Assembly: GCF_026898155.1 (NCBI RefSeq)
Contig: NZ_CP114029.1
Location: 3,886,001-3,950,000 of the forward strand
Length of the DNA stretch: 64,000 nucleotides
From: Jiella pelagia
Lineage (GTDB): Bacteria; Pseudomonadota; Alphaproteobacteria; Rhizobiales; Rhizobiaceae
Direction: 5' to 3'
Shown here: one piece after another, positions 18,855 through 27,730 of the stretch
Layout of the letters: each line of letters opens with the position of its first letter
Position numbering within the stretch: position 1 is the stretch's first letter
Translations under genes and position numbers: made by a program
The notes under the pieces: model-generated
Told to the model about the DNA's origin: nothing
The model's input: the letters and a program-made list of their open reading frames with translations, nothing else
The model's database searches: none

Positions 18855-20204
18855 TCAAGCCAAGGCGCGGGCCCAAAGACGCTCCGCCACGGCCTGAGCG
18901 CTGGCGATAACCTCCGACGCATCGACGCGTGTCGGCCGGCCGTCGCGCAGGAGGCATTCTCCCTCGCAAAAGACGAAGCGTACATTGGCACCGCTCCCCG
19001 AGTGCACGACGATGCCGAAACCGTCGATGACCGGGGAAAGGTTCGGAGCGTCGTGGTCGAGAAGGACGAGATCGGCCGGATCGCCCTTTTTAGGGTGCCC
19101 GTCGCGCGATGGCCGTGAAGGGCACGAGCCCCGGACGAGGTCGCCCAACCGAAGACCTCACGCGCATCGAGAGCCAGCGAGGCGCTGCCCGTCGCAGCCG
19201 CCTCGCGGGTCCGTGCGGCCGAAAGGGCGAAGCGCATCGCCTCGAACATGTCCGCCGACTTGGTGTCGGTGCACAAGGTGATGCGGGCGCCCGCATCCCG
19301 CAGCGCCACCACCGGTGCCGCCGCACCGAAGGCGGCATTTCCGATCGGCGCATGGGCCACGACGATGCCCGCGCGGCCGGCCCGTTGCACGTCCGCTTCG
19401 GACAGATAGATGCAGTGTGCAGCGACGAGGTTCGGGTTCAAGAGGCCGGTGTCTTCGAGGAATTCGACAGGGCTCATGCCTTCTCTGTGCCGGATCTGCT
19501 CCACCTCCATGGTGGATTGCGCCAGATGGGTGTGAACCTGTTTGCCCGTGGAGGCGGCGAGACTCGGCGAACCGTTCCAGCATTCCCCGCGAACAGGTGT
19601 CTGGCGCATGCGGCGCGAGGATCGTTGAAATGCGACCGTTGCCGCGGCCATCCCAGGTTTCGACGAGATCGACGGCAGCGCCGAGGGTCTGATCGCCAAG
19701 CGCCGGATCGTGCACGAAGCGTCCGTCCGCAAGCGCCGCCGTGTCGGCATCCATCACCCGTCCGCCGATCTGGGCGCGCACGCCGATTTCCTCGGCGGCG
19801 CGGGCGAGCGCCTGCGGCATGCGGTAGTAGTCGACGATCGTCGTCGAGCCGGCCGACAGGAGTTCGAGGATGCCGAGTCGCGCCAGGGCGAGCGTGTCGT
19901 CTTCCGACAGCCAATGCCCCTGGGGTACGCCCGGTGTGTAGGCCGGCGCGAAGCCGCGATCCTCGACCATGCCGCGCACGATCGTCAACGGCGAATGGTT
20001 GTGGGTGTTGACGAAGCCGGGCTGGGCGATCCCGCGGCGCGCGTCGATCCGTTCGACGCCGTCTTCGCTCGGCGGCAGGCTGCCGGCGGGCAGGATGTTC
20101 GCGATGATGCCGTCGCGAATCTCGATGTCGCAGCTCGGCATGTAACCGCCCTCCGGACAGAGCAGGCGCGCATTCACAAGATGGAATGCCAAACTATTGG
20201 ACAT
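18855..20204 (-). CDS. Amidohydrolase (cytosine deaminase / TrzA-like metal-dependent hydrolase), two frameshifts
   Basis: Across three frames this reads as one hydrolase of about 450 residues. The N-terminus MSNSLAFHLVNARLLCPEGG begins the composite beta domain. The metal-binding HxH is in PGFVNTHNHSP. The middle frame gives VHTHLAQSTMEVEQIRHREG, VAAHCIYLSEADV and LCTDTKSADMFEAMRFAL. The last frame gives KKGDPADLVLLDHDAP and the C-terminal beta domain to 18855. The first break is one extra base at 19562 (GAG-A-CTC, 19559-19565). The second is a missing base in a run of five T (19087-19091). The AAGAAGG before ATG 20204 is a good RBS. Relatives deaminate or dechlorinate N-heterocycles; the exact substrate is unknown. 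It is divergent from the PotDABC-like operon. Confidence 0.75.
20181..20191. promoter_or_regulatory. Operator-like repeat ATGGAATGCCA, copy 1
   Basis: ATGGAATGCCA occurs here, just inside the amidohydrolase coding region, and again at 20319-20329 in the divergent promoter region. The core TGGAATGCCA is nearly palindromic (TGG-N4-CCA), the look of a GntR-type half-site pair. Regulator binding is inference. Confidence 0.35.
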
Positions 20205-20318
20205 GGCGACCTTCTTTTAGGCAGGGGATGACGAAGTTTTGCGCAATCAATCGAGGTTGTGGGTCATATTCTGAAGATTTTCACAGCGGGGCTTGCCATC
20301 AGGAAAGAGATTAGTCAA

Positions 20319-20329
20319 ATGGAATGCCA
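20319..20329. promoter_or_regulatory. Operator-like repeat ATGGAATGCCA, copy 2
   Basis: This is the second direct copy of the 11-bp sequence at 20181-20191, about 105 bases upstream of the substrate-binding protein start. The two copies flank the shared divergent promoter region of the amidohydrolase and the ABC operon. Confidence 0.35.
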
Positions 20330-20433
20330 TTGTTGAGTGACATCTGACGGGCGGCTTTTCGATTGGGGCGCCCGGGAAAATCCCCGCGAAGCGAAGCTGA
20401 CAGTGTCCTGATCAAACCCGAAGGAGATCGACC

Positions 20434-21471
20434 ATGACTCACATTTCTCGCCGCAGGCTCTTGCAGGGTGCCGGAGCGCTCGCCGTTGGGAGTGTCGCGC
20501 TTCCGGGTCTCGTACGTGCCCAGTCGAAGGAACTCGTCATCGGTTGTGCGGGAAGCCATACCGCATGGATGGAGCAGATCGTCGCCCCGCATATGCGCGA
20601 GACCATCGGCGCCGAGATCCTGTTCGAAGGCACCAAGTCCTCGGTGAACCTCGAAAAGATGGCATCCAATCGCAGCAACCCGTATCTCTCCGTCGTACAG
20701 ATGGATGATCCTGTGATGATCCAGGCCGTCGAGGAAGAGCTGCTTCGTCCGATGAACCGATCCGCGGTGCCCAATCTTGCGGATTTGCGCGAGGGCACGA
20801 TCCACATGGACGGCATGTGGGCGAACTACGTGCAGCCCTGGGCTGGCGTCGCCTACAACACCAACGCCCGCGACGGCGTCGCCTCCTGGTCGGCGCTGTG
20901 GTCCGACGAGGCGAAGGGCAAGGTCATCATTCCGTCGCTGCAGAACACCGAAGGCATGTGGACGCTCTTCGCCGCGGCGATGCTTGCGACGGGCAAGCCC
21001 TTCAGCGAAGCCCAGTACGAGACCGACGCGGCGTTTGCGAAGCTCGAGGAGCTGAAGCCCAACATCCTGACCACCTATTCGATCATGAGCCAGGCCTTCA
21101 ACCTGCTCGAACAGGGCGAGATCACGATGTTGTCGGGCAATTTCTCGTCCTACACCCTGCCACGCAAGGCCGAGGGCGTCCCGGTCGATCTTGCGGCTCC
21201 CAAGGAGGGCATCTTCGCCATGCCGTCCGGGATCTGCCTGGTCAAGGACGGCCCCAATCCCGAACTCGCCGATGCCTATGTGAACGAGATGCTGGGGGCA
21301 GACCTGCAGGCGAAGATCGCCGAATTCGCCACGTCCGTTCCGGCCAACACCAAGGTCGACGCAGGCAGCATCGTGCCGTCTGGCGTGCCCATCCACTCCC
21401 CCGACTGGGCGTTCGTCTCTTCCAACCGGCGCGAATGGATCGAGCGCTTCGACAAGTTGATGGCCGGTTGA
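20434..21471 (+). CDS. ABC transporter substrate-binding protein, PotD/spermidine-putrescine type
   Basis: This is the 345-residue periplasmic binding protein of a polyamine-type importer. The signal is of twin-arginine type (SRRRLLQGAGALAVG, cleavage near VRAQ at about 30). The mature part has the PotD-like MWANYVQPWAGVAYNTNA and the late GIFAMPSGICLVKDGPNPELA. An AAGGAGA RBS precedes ATG 20434. It heads an operon with an ATPase, two permeases and an amidase, several joined by stop/start overlaps. The amidase and racemase downstream suggest an amide- or hydantoin-containing substrate rather than a simple polyamine; that is inference from context. Confidence 0.88.
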   Translation: MTHISRRRLLQGAGALAVGSVALPGLVRAQSKELVIGCAGSHTAWMEQIVAPHMRETIGAEILFEGTKSSVNLEKMASNRSNPYLSVVQMDDPVMIQAVEEELLRPMNRSAVPNLADLREGTIHMDGMWANYVQPWAGVAYNTNARDGVASWSALWSDEAKGKVIIPSLQNTEGMWTLFAAAMLATGKPFSEAQYETDAAFAKLEELKPNILTTYSIMSQAFNLLEQGEITMLSGNFSSYTLPRKAEGVPVDLAAPKEGIFAMPSGICLVKDGPNPELADAYVNEMLGADLQAKIAEFATSVPANTKVDAGSIVPSGVPIHSPDWAFVSSNRREWIERFDKLMAG

Positions 21472-21474
21472 TCG

Positions 21475-22624
21475 ATGCGCGCCGTCTCCCCATCGAGCCT
21501 TGAAAACCCGGTGTCTTCCATGAACGGCGATCCGTCCCGGGCGGCGCGTTATCTTGAAGTGGTGATGGTGCGAAAATCCTTCCGTGGCACGACGGTCATG
21601 GACGGGATGAACTTCATGATGGCCCGAGGCGAGCCTCGTCTCGCTGCTCGGGCCGTCGGGATGCGGGAAGACGACCCTTCTGCGCATCATTGCCGGCCTG
21701 ATGCCGGCAGACGAAGGCGACGTGGTTCTGGGGCCTCGCAACATCACCAATCTGCCGGCCCACAAGCGCAATATCTCGGTCGTCTTCCAGAACTACGCGC
21801 TGTTTCCCCATCTGACGGTCGCCGAAAACGTCGGCTTCGGCCTGAAGGCGCGGGGGCATGGGAAAAAGCAGATCGAGGGCCCGGTTCTCGATGCGCTGCG
21901 CCTCGTGCGGATGGAGAGCTACAAGGACAAGCCGATCGCCGGCCTCTCCGGCGGCCAGCAGCAACGCATCGCGGTCGCCCGTGCCCTTGTCGTCAAGCCG
22001 GATCTCCTGCTCCTCGACGAACCCTTCTCGGCTCTCGACCGCAAGCTGCGCGAGACGATGCAGGTCGAACTCAAGTCGCTGCTGCGAGACAGCGGCATCA
22101 CCGCGGTCTTCGTCACTCACGATCAGGAGGAGGCGCTCGGCGTCTCCGACCGCATCGCCGTCATGAATGCAGGCCGGATCGAGCAATTCGCCGATCCCTC
22201 GACGCTCTATGCGCGGCCCCAGACCCCTTTCGTCATGGATTTCGTCGGTCTCTCGCTCCGCTTGAACGGCGCCGCGAAGGCCGCAGGCGAGGGGAGGAGT
22301 GTCGTCGAGACCCGGCACGGCGTGGTGCGGAGCGATGTCGGTCTCGCGCCAGGGAAAGCGGCCATCGTCGGGGTCCGCCCGGAACTTGTTCGGGCCTTTT
22401 CATCCGTCGATGCGCCGGCGCCGCAAGCGGGGCGAAATCGCCTCGAGGTCGTTCTGGAGGACGTCATGGTCCTCGGTTCCAAGACCGTGCTGCACGGCCG
22501 CTGCGAGGAGCCGGACAGGCTGATTTGCGAGTTGCCCGGCATCAAGGCCGGCTTTGCCCGCGGGCAGCAAGTCGTCTTCGAATGGGCGGTCGAGGACACG
22601 CTGGCCTACGAGGCCGCAGCGTGA
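21475..22624 (+). CDS. ABC transporter ATP-binding protein, PotA type, one frameshift in the Walker A region
   Basis: This is the ATPase of the PotDABC-like importer. The frame is broken by one extra base at 21634 (GAG-C-CTC, 21631-21637), codon about 53, immediately before the P-loop. Removing it restores LVSLLGPSGCGKTTLLRIIAG. Downstream are the Q-loop (SVVFQNYALFPHLTV), signature LSGGQQQR, Walker B LLLLDEPFSALD and switch His (VFVTHDQEEAL), then a TOBE-like C-terminal domain (about 270-380). Restored length is 382 residues. The start is uncertain: 21475 follows the previous stop directly, while ATG 21520 begins MNGDPSRAARYLE. As written no functional ATPase would be made. Confidence 0.85.
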
Positions 22625-23499
22625 GCGCCATTCGCCACCCGATATCCGGCACGCCGCCAAGGCGGATCGGAACCCTCGTCGACAAGACCGCTTTGCTCGC
22701 GGGGCCCGGGCTTCTCTATCTTGCTGTGCTCTATGCGGTCCCGCTTCTCTTGCTGCTCCTGCAAAGCTTCAGGAGCGACGATGGTGGCTTCACCCTCGTC
22801 GCCTATACGAGCTTCTTCGGCGACACCTACAATCTCGAAGTCCTCGCACGGACCCTTCGCGTCGCCTTTCTGACGACGCTTCTGTCTTTGGCCGTCGCCT
22901 ATCCGACGGCGATCGCCATGAACCGGGCCAAGGGGATCTGGCTCACGGTCTTTCTCGTCGCACTGGTTCTTCCCATGTCGCTCGGCGTCGTCGTCAAGGC
23001 GTTCGCCTGGTCGATCCTCTTCCGCTCGAATGGCGCGCTCAACCAGACCATGGAGTCCCTCGGTCTCATCGACGCGCCGATCCGCATGCTCTTCACCGAA
23101 ACCGCGCTCGTCATCGGCGCGGCCAACGTCTTCCTGCCCTTCATGGTGTTGCCGATCTATGCCGTGCTGCGTCAGCAGGACGACGCGCTTCAGCATGCGG
23201 CGGCAAGCCTGGGGGCCAGCCCGGTTTTCCGCTTTTTCCACGTCAGCCTGCCGCTGACCCTGCCCGGCATCGTCGCGGGCGCCGCCTTCGTCTTTTCGCT
23301 GTCGATCTCGATGTATGTGATCCCGAGCCTGATCGTCGGCGAGACCCAGCAGACTTTGCCGATGCTGATCGCGCGCTCCTTCCTCTATCTGCGCAACGAA
23401 CAGCTCGGCTCGTCGATCTCCGCAATCCTCCTGATCATCGCCATCGCCGTCGTGCTCTTCTCGAGCTGGCTCGCCGCACGCCTGGGTGCCAAGGAATGA
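22621..23499 (+). CDS. ABC transporter permease, PotB type
   Basis: This is a 292-residue inner-membrane permease with six predicted helices and the EAA-type cytoplasmic loop QHAAASLGASPVFRFFHVSL, which contacts the ATPase. It starts with GTG at 22621, overlapping the ATPase stop as GTGA, which marks translational coupling and excludes the longer open frame upstream. The next permease overlaps its stop by ATGA. It forms the channel of the PotDABC-like system with the following gene. Confidence 0.88.
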   Translation: MSAIRHPISGTPPRRIGTLVDKTALLAGPGLLYLAVLYAVPLLLLLLQSFRSDDGGFTLVAYTSFFGDTYNLEVLARTLRVAFLTTLLSLAVAYPTAIAMNRAKGIWLTVFLVALVLPMSLGVVVKAFAWSILFRSNGALNQTMESLGLIDAPIRMLFTETALVIGAANVFLPFMVLPIYAVLRQQDDALQHAAASLGASPVFRFFHVSLPLTLPGIVAGAAFVFSLSISMYVIPSLIVGETQQTLPMLIARSFLYLRNEQLGSSISAILLIIAIAVVLFSSWLAARLGAKE

Positions 23500-24296
23500 C
23501 CCGCACGGATCAGATCTTTTCCAGGTTGTCCTGGATCGTCGCAATTGCCACGGCCGCCTTTCTCATGCTGCCGATCGTCATCACGGTGGTCGTCTCCTTC
23601 TCGGCCTCGCCCGTCTACACGCTACCGCCGCCGGACTGGTCGCTGCGTTGGTACGAGGCGCTCCAGCGGAAGTTCGGGCTCGTCGATGCGGTGCTGCTCT
23701 CGTTGAACCTTGCGGTTCTCTCCACCGCCGTCAGCCTGGCGCTGGGAACGGCCGCGGCCATTGCCGTGGCTCGCGGCCAGTTTCCCGGACGTGCGGCCGT
23801 CGGAACATTCGTCGTCTCGCCCCTGATGATGCCGGGCCTCGTTCTGGGCGTCGCCATGCTGCAGTTCTTCCGGGACATCGGGCTGCGCGACGCCTATTGG
23901 AGCCTGCTTCTCGCCCATGTGGTGATCACGCTCCCCTTCGTGATGCGAACGCTCCTGGCGGCCATGGGCAGCTTCGACTTCTCCATGATCGACGCCGCCA
24001 GAACGCTTGGACTGAGCTATCCGAAGGCGATCGCCAAGGTGCTGATCCCCAATCTCGCACCCGCCTATCTGACCGGCGGTCTGTTCGCCTTCCTCGCCTC
24101 GATGGACAACTATCCGATCTCGATCTTCCTCACCGATGCGCGGAACAAGACGCTGCCCATCAAGATGCTTCAATATCTCGAGGAGCAGCCGGACCCGTCC
24201 ATCGCGGCCATGTCGACCGGCCTGATCCTTCTGGCGATCGTCGTCCTTGCGATCGGCGCGCGCACGGTCGGGCTGAACCGGATGATCCAGGGATGA
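23496..24296 (+). CDS. ABC transporter permease, PotC type
   Basis: This is the second permease (266 residues, six helices) of the PotDABC-like importer. The EAA-like loop is at MIDAARTLGLSYPKAIAKVL. The ATG at 23496 overlaps the stop of the PotB-like gene (ATGA), and its own stop overlaps the amidase start in the same way, so amidase synthesis is coupled to transport. Frame intact. Confidence 0.88.
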   Translation: MTRTDQIFSRLSWIVAIATAAFLMLPIVITVVVSFSASPVYTLPPPDWSLRWYEALQRKFGLVDAVLLSLNLAVLSTAVSLALGTAAAIAVARGQFPGRAAVGTFVVSPLMMPGLVLGVAMLQFFRDIGLRDAYWSLLLAHVVITLPFVMRTLLAAMGSFDFSMIDAARTLGLSYPKAIAKVLIPNLAPAYLTGGLFAFLASMDNYPISIFLTDARNKTLPIKMLQYLEEQPDPSIAAMSTGLILLAIVVLAIGARTVGLNRMIQG

Positions 24297-25645
24297 GCGA
24301 TCTCACCAGCGCCAGGGCGATCGCGGCGGACGTCCGGTCCGGCCGCAGCAGCGCCGTCGAGGTTTCGAAAGCTGCGATCGACCGGGTTCGGATCCTTCAG
24401 CCGGTGCTCAACGCGCTTACCCATTTCGATGCCGAGATGACGCTTGCCGAAGCGGCGGCCGTCGACGCCCGCATCGCCGACGGCGAGACGCTGCCGCTTG
24501 CGGGTGTGCCAATCGTCGTCAAGGACACCATCTGGGTCGCGGGCCGACCCATCACCCAAGGGTCACGGCTCTTTGCCACCTCGGTTCCGCCCGAGGACGC
24601 GCAGGCCGTGCGCCTTCTCAGGCAGGCCGGGGCCATCATTCTGGGGATCGGCGCCTCTTCGGAATTTGCCTGCAAAGGTGTCACGACCTCGCCGCTCCAC
24701 GGGGTCACCCGTCACCCGATGGATCGGAGCCTGACCCCGGGAGGATCATCGGGCGGGCCGGCCGTCGCCGTCGCCTCGGACATGGCGCCGCTGGCGCTGG
24801 GAACAGATGCGGGCGGCTCGAGCCGGCGCCCGCCGGCCCATGTCGGCATCGTCGGCTTCAAGCCGTCACAGGACGTGATCCCCTATGGCCTGGGCTATCC
24901 CGAGCCGTTCTGGAACATCCAGGTCATCGCCCCGATCACCCGCGACGTCTGCGATGCGGCTTTGATGTTCGAGGTGCTCGCCAATGGGCCGGCTGTCGGC
25001 ATCCTCGAGCCTGCGGCGGAGGATTTGCAAGGCTTGCGCATCGCCTTCGCCCCGACGCTGGGGCTTGACGCCAAGGTCGACGAAGATGTCGCCGCCACGC
25101 TGGACGGCGCAGTCCGGCGCTTTCGCCGGTCGGGCTACGACATCGTCGATGCGGCGCCCGTCTGGCCGGCCGGCACAGATCCGGCCGATGCCATGCCGCT
25201 GCAATGGGCGGGCCTTGCCGCGCTCCATGGCGAGCGCTGGCGGCGGGCGCCCGACGATTTCGACCCCGATATCGGCGTGCAGATCGAAGCGGGCCTGCGC
25301 CTCACCGGCGTCGACGTGGCGAATGCGCTGGAGGCCTCGCGGAGGATTCGCGAGGTCATGCGGAGCTTTCTCGGCAAGTTCGATCTCGTCCTGAGCGCGA
25401 CGACGCCGTGCGCCGCCTGGCCCTCGTCGCGGCTTGGCCCCGAATCGATCGGCGGTGCCCCGGCGGGCCCTCGCGACCATGCCGCCTTCACGCCGCAGTT
25501 CAATCACGCCGGGCTGCCGGCCATCTCGATCCCATGCGGTTCGTCGGCAGCCGGTCTGCCGCTTGGACTTCAGATCGGCGGCGGCTTCGGCCGCGACCGG
25601 ACGGTCCTTCGCGTGGCGGCGGCGCTGGAACGCCTTCTGGCGTGA
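24293..25645 (+). CDS. Amidase (amidase-signature family)
   Basis: This is a 450-residue amidase of the Ser-cisSer-Lys type. The catalytic Lys is in IVVKDTIW (about residue 75). The glycine/serine loop is LTPGGSSGGPAVAVAS (cis-Ser about 150) and the nucleophile region is GTDAGGSSRRPPAHVG (about 175). The usual motif reads GxxIRxPA; here SSRRPPAH keeps the Ser but differs in the next residues. Family members hydrolyse amides to carboxylate and ammonia. It is the last gene of the PotDABC-like operon, overlapping the permease by ATGA, so it probably acts on the imported compound in the cytoplasm. Confidence 0.87.
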   Translation: MSDLTSARAIAADVRSGRSSAVEVSKAAIDRVRILQPVLNALTHFDAEMTLAEAAAVDARIADGETLPLAGVPIVVKDTIWVAGRPITQGSRLFATSVPPEDAQAVRLLRQAGAIILGIGASSEFACKGVTTSPLHGVTRHPMDRSLTPGGSSGGPAVAVASDMAPLALGTDAGGSSRRPPAHVGIVGFKPSQDVIPYGLGYPEPFWNIQVIAPITRDVCDAALMFEVLANGPAVGILEPAAEDLQGLRIAFAPTLGLDAKVDEDVAATLDGAVRRFRRSGYDIVDAAPVWPAGTDPADAMPLQWAGLAALHGERWRRAPDDFDPDIGVQIEAGLRLTGVDVANALEASRRIREVMRSFLGKFDLVLSATTPCAAWPSSRLGPESIGGAPAGPRDHAAFTPQFNHAGLPAISIPCGSSAAGLPLGLQIGGGFGRDRTVLRVAAALERLLA

Positions 25646-25693
25646 GTGCCGCTGAAGCACCGCCCGGTGCATTTTCACATAACAGGTGCGACG

Positions 25694-26446
25694 ATGCGTC
25701 TTCTTCTCGTGAATCCGAACATGTCGACCGCCATGACCGAGACGATGGCGACCATCGCACGCGATGTGGTCGGCCCACAACATGAAATCATCGCGCGGAC
25801 GGCGGATCGGGGCTTTCCCTACATTGCCAGCCGCGCCGAAGCGCAGATCGCCGGCGGCATCGTGCTCGAGATGATCGCCGACAATCTCTCGGGCATCGAC
25901 GCCGCCATCGTGGCAGCCTTCGGCGATCCCGGACTGCGCGCGGCCCGCGAACTCTTCGATCTTCCGGTGATCGGAATGGCCGAATCGGCGCTGATGAGTG
26001 CAGCGATGCTCGGCGAACGGTTTTCGGTCGTCACCTTTTCGCCGGCGATGCGGCGCTGGTATCTGGACTGCGTGCGCGACAGCGGACTGATGGAACGCTG
26101 CGCCGGCGTTCGCACGCCGCAGGATCATCCCCGCAATGTCGCGGACGTCGGCACTGCGCTGCGGGCGGAACTCGTATCGCTGGCCCGCAGTGCCGTTGAA
26201 CAGGACGACGCGGATGTCGTCGTCCTCGGGGGAGCGCCGCTTGCGGGCCTGGCGAAGGAGATCGCGGCGGACGTTCCCGCCGTCGTCGTCGACCCGATCA
26301 CCGCCGCCGTCGCTCAGGCCATGGCGATGGTACGCATCGCGCCAAAGCAGAGTTTCGGGCTGCGTCGCAGCAAGCCGCTGGCGAAATCGTCGGTCGGCCT
26401 GTCCCAAGCGCTCGCCGACGTCGTCCGCCACGAGGCCCAATTCTGA
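25694..26446 (+). CDS. Asp/Glu/hydantoin racemase-family protein lacking both catalytic cysteines
   Basis: The 250-residue product begins MRLLLVNPNMSTAMTETM, the classic start of hydantoin/allantoin racemases. The fold markers are present (AAFGDPGLRAARE, VIGMAESALMSA, VVTFSPAMRRWYLDCV, ADVVVLGGAPLAGLA). The two cysteines that act as acid/base are normally in the A-C-F-G-D-P-G and L-G-C-A-G segments. Here they are Ala and Gly, so ordinary two-base racemisation seems impossible. It may act as a non-racemising member of the superfamily (some relatives are decarboxylases or isomerases) or as a binding protein. It lies 48 bases after the amidase and is probably in the same operon. Confidence 0.8.
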   Translation: MRLLLVNPNMSTAMTETMATIARDVVGPQHEIIARTADRGFPYIASRAEAQIAGGIVLEMIADNLSGIDAAIVAAFGDPGLRAARELFDLPVIGMAESALMSAAMLGERFSVVTFSPAMRRWYLDCVRDSGLMERCAGVRTPQDHPRNVADVGTALRAELVSLARSAVEQDDADVVVLGGAPLAGLAKEIAADVPAVVVDPITAAVAQAMAMVRIAPKQSFGLRRSKPLAKSSVGLSQALADVVRHEAQF

Positions 26447-26656
26447 TCGAATGCCGAAGGCGAGATCGCTTCCCCTGACAGTGACCGTAACCCTGGCCCG
26501 GCCGAAGGGGATCCAGCAGGCCTCGCCGCTCGAGCATCCGTGAACCACGCGCTCCTTACCGCGGAGCACCTTGCGAAAGGCCTCGTCCGTCAGCGGGGCC
26601 GCATTGGCTCGAAGCGCGCTGGAAAGCGCCGGCCGAGGATCTCGATCTTGAGCAGC

Positions 26657-27427
26657 TCAGGCGTTCTCCTTGTCGTGGGAGTGTGAATGGCGGTGTCCCG
26701 TGGCGGTTCGGTCCTGGTCAAGGTGACAACCATGGCTGTCCCGTTCGTGGCGCTTCTCCCGCTCGATCTCGCCTTCGATGAGTTCGTCGAGGCCAACGCT
26801 TTCCCAGCGCGGTTCGACGGACAGGCGCGTCTCGATCAGCGAGAGGTGATCGCACATGGCTTCGCGTGCCGTGGTGGGATTGCCGGTCTTCAGGGCCGAG
26901 ATGATCTCGCCATGCTCGCGGCAACTGCAGCGCAAGCTGCCGCTGGGACCGAAATAGTCGAGAGCGATGGAGGTGCGTTCCACCATCGCCTGCAGGCTTT
27001 CGGTGACGAGCTGGTTGCGGGTCGCCTCGGCCAGGTCGTTGTGAAGCGCACCGCCCAGTGTGACCGCGAGGCTGACATTGTCGGTTTCGACCGCGTTCAG
27101 CTCCTGCCTGTTCTGAGCCTCCAGCCGGGCGACCAGCCCGTCGTCGACGCGGTCGGCGACGGCCATGATGATTCCGCCCTCGAAGATCCGGCGGGCAGCG
27201 TAGATCTCGCGAATGTCGCGGAAATCCCACGCGATGGTGCGTGCACCCCGGTTGGGGACGAGATTGAGCAGCTTCTCGTGCCCGAGCCGCTGCAGGACGC
27301 GCCGCATGCGATCGCGGGAGATGTCGAACTTTTGCGAGAGGTGGAATTCGGCCAGCTTGATGTCGGGTGCGACGAGGCCGGACCTCAAGACGCGCACCAT
27401 GATGCGATGAACCGTTTCTTCTTTCAT
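26657..27427 (-). CDS. GntR-family (FCD) regulator with a His-rich C-terminal tail
   Basis: The product has 256 residues. The winged HTH is at residues 1-65 (LAEFHLSQKFDISRDRMRRV, LQRLGHEKLLNLVPNRGART), then an FCD-type helical domain (about 75-215). The last 30 residues are rich in His, Asp and Arg, ending GHRHSHSHDKENA, which is unusual for the family and suggests metal binding. ATG 27427 is used; the frame is open for 42 more codons upstream but that part has no protein character. It is divergent from the NMT1-like transporter operon and is the obvious candidate regulator of it, through the repeats at 27502-27536. Confidence 0.83.
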   Translation of the reverse strand: MKEETVHRIMVRVLRSGLVAPDIKLAEFHLSQKFDISRDRMRRVLQRLGHEKLLNLVPNRGARTIAWDFRDIREIYAARRIFEGGIIMAVADRVDDGLVARLEAQNRQELNAVETDNVSLAVTLGGALHNDLAEATRNQLVTESLQAMVERTSIALDYFGPSGSLRCSCREHGEIISALKTGNPTTAREAMCDHLSLIETRLSVEPRWESVGLDELIEGEIEREKRHERDSHGCHLDQDRTATGHRHSHSHDKENA

Positions 27428-27501
27428 TGGAGATCGTCTCGCTGTCGGCTGGCTCGAAACTGCACTCTTAAACTGCTTCCGCGCGGTTTGCAGCGTCCGC
27501 T

Positions 27502-27536
27502 GCAAAAAAGTGCACACTTCGCAAAAAATGTGCACA
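27502..27536. promoter_or_regulatory. Tandem GTGCAC-containing repeats between divergent genes
   Basis: GCAAAAAAGTGCACA (27502-27516) is followed by GCAAAAAATGTGCACA (27521-27536), a tandem pair each holding the palindrome GTGCAC or TGTGCACA. They sit in the 303-base region between the GntR-type gene and the substrate-binding protein gene. The rest of that region shows no gene. Symmetry and place suit an operator, probably for the adjacent GntR-type protein. Confidence 0.5.
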
Positions 27537-27730
27537 AAAATTCCGGTCGCCACGATTCATCCACCGCGAGGCCAGAAAAATCAAGCTCTTCCGGTTTGGC
27601 ACACGAGTTGCTCCCATTCGACTGTCTCGCTCCTGTCGCACGAAAGGCGGTCGGCGGGGCTCCGTAAACCCTTGCGGGCAGCCCTGACAGAAAGGGTGCC
27701 CGCGGACAGGCAGTATCGAAGGAGATTATC

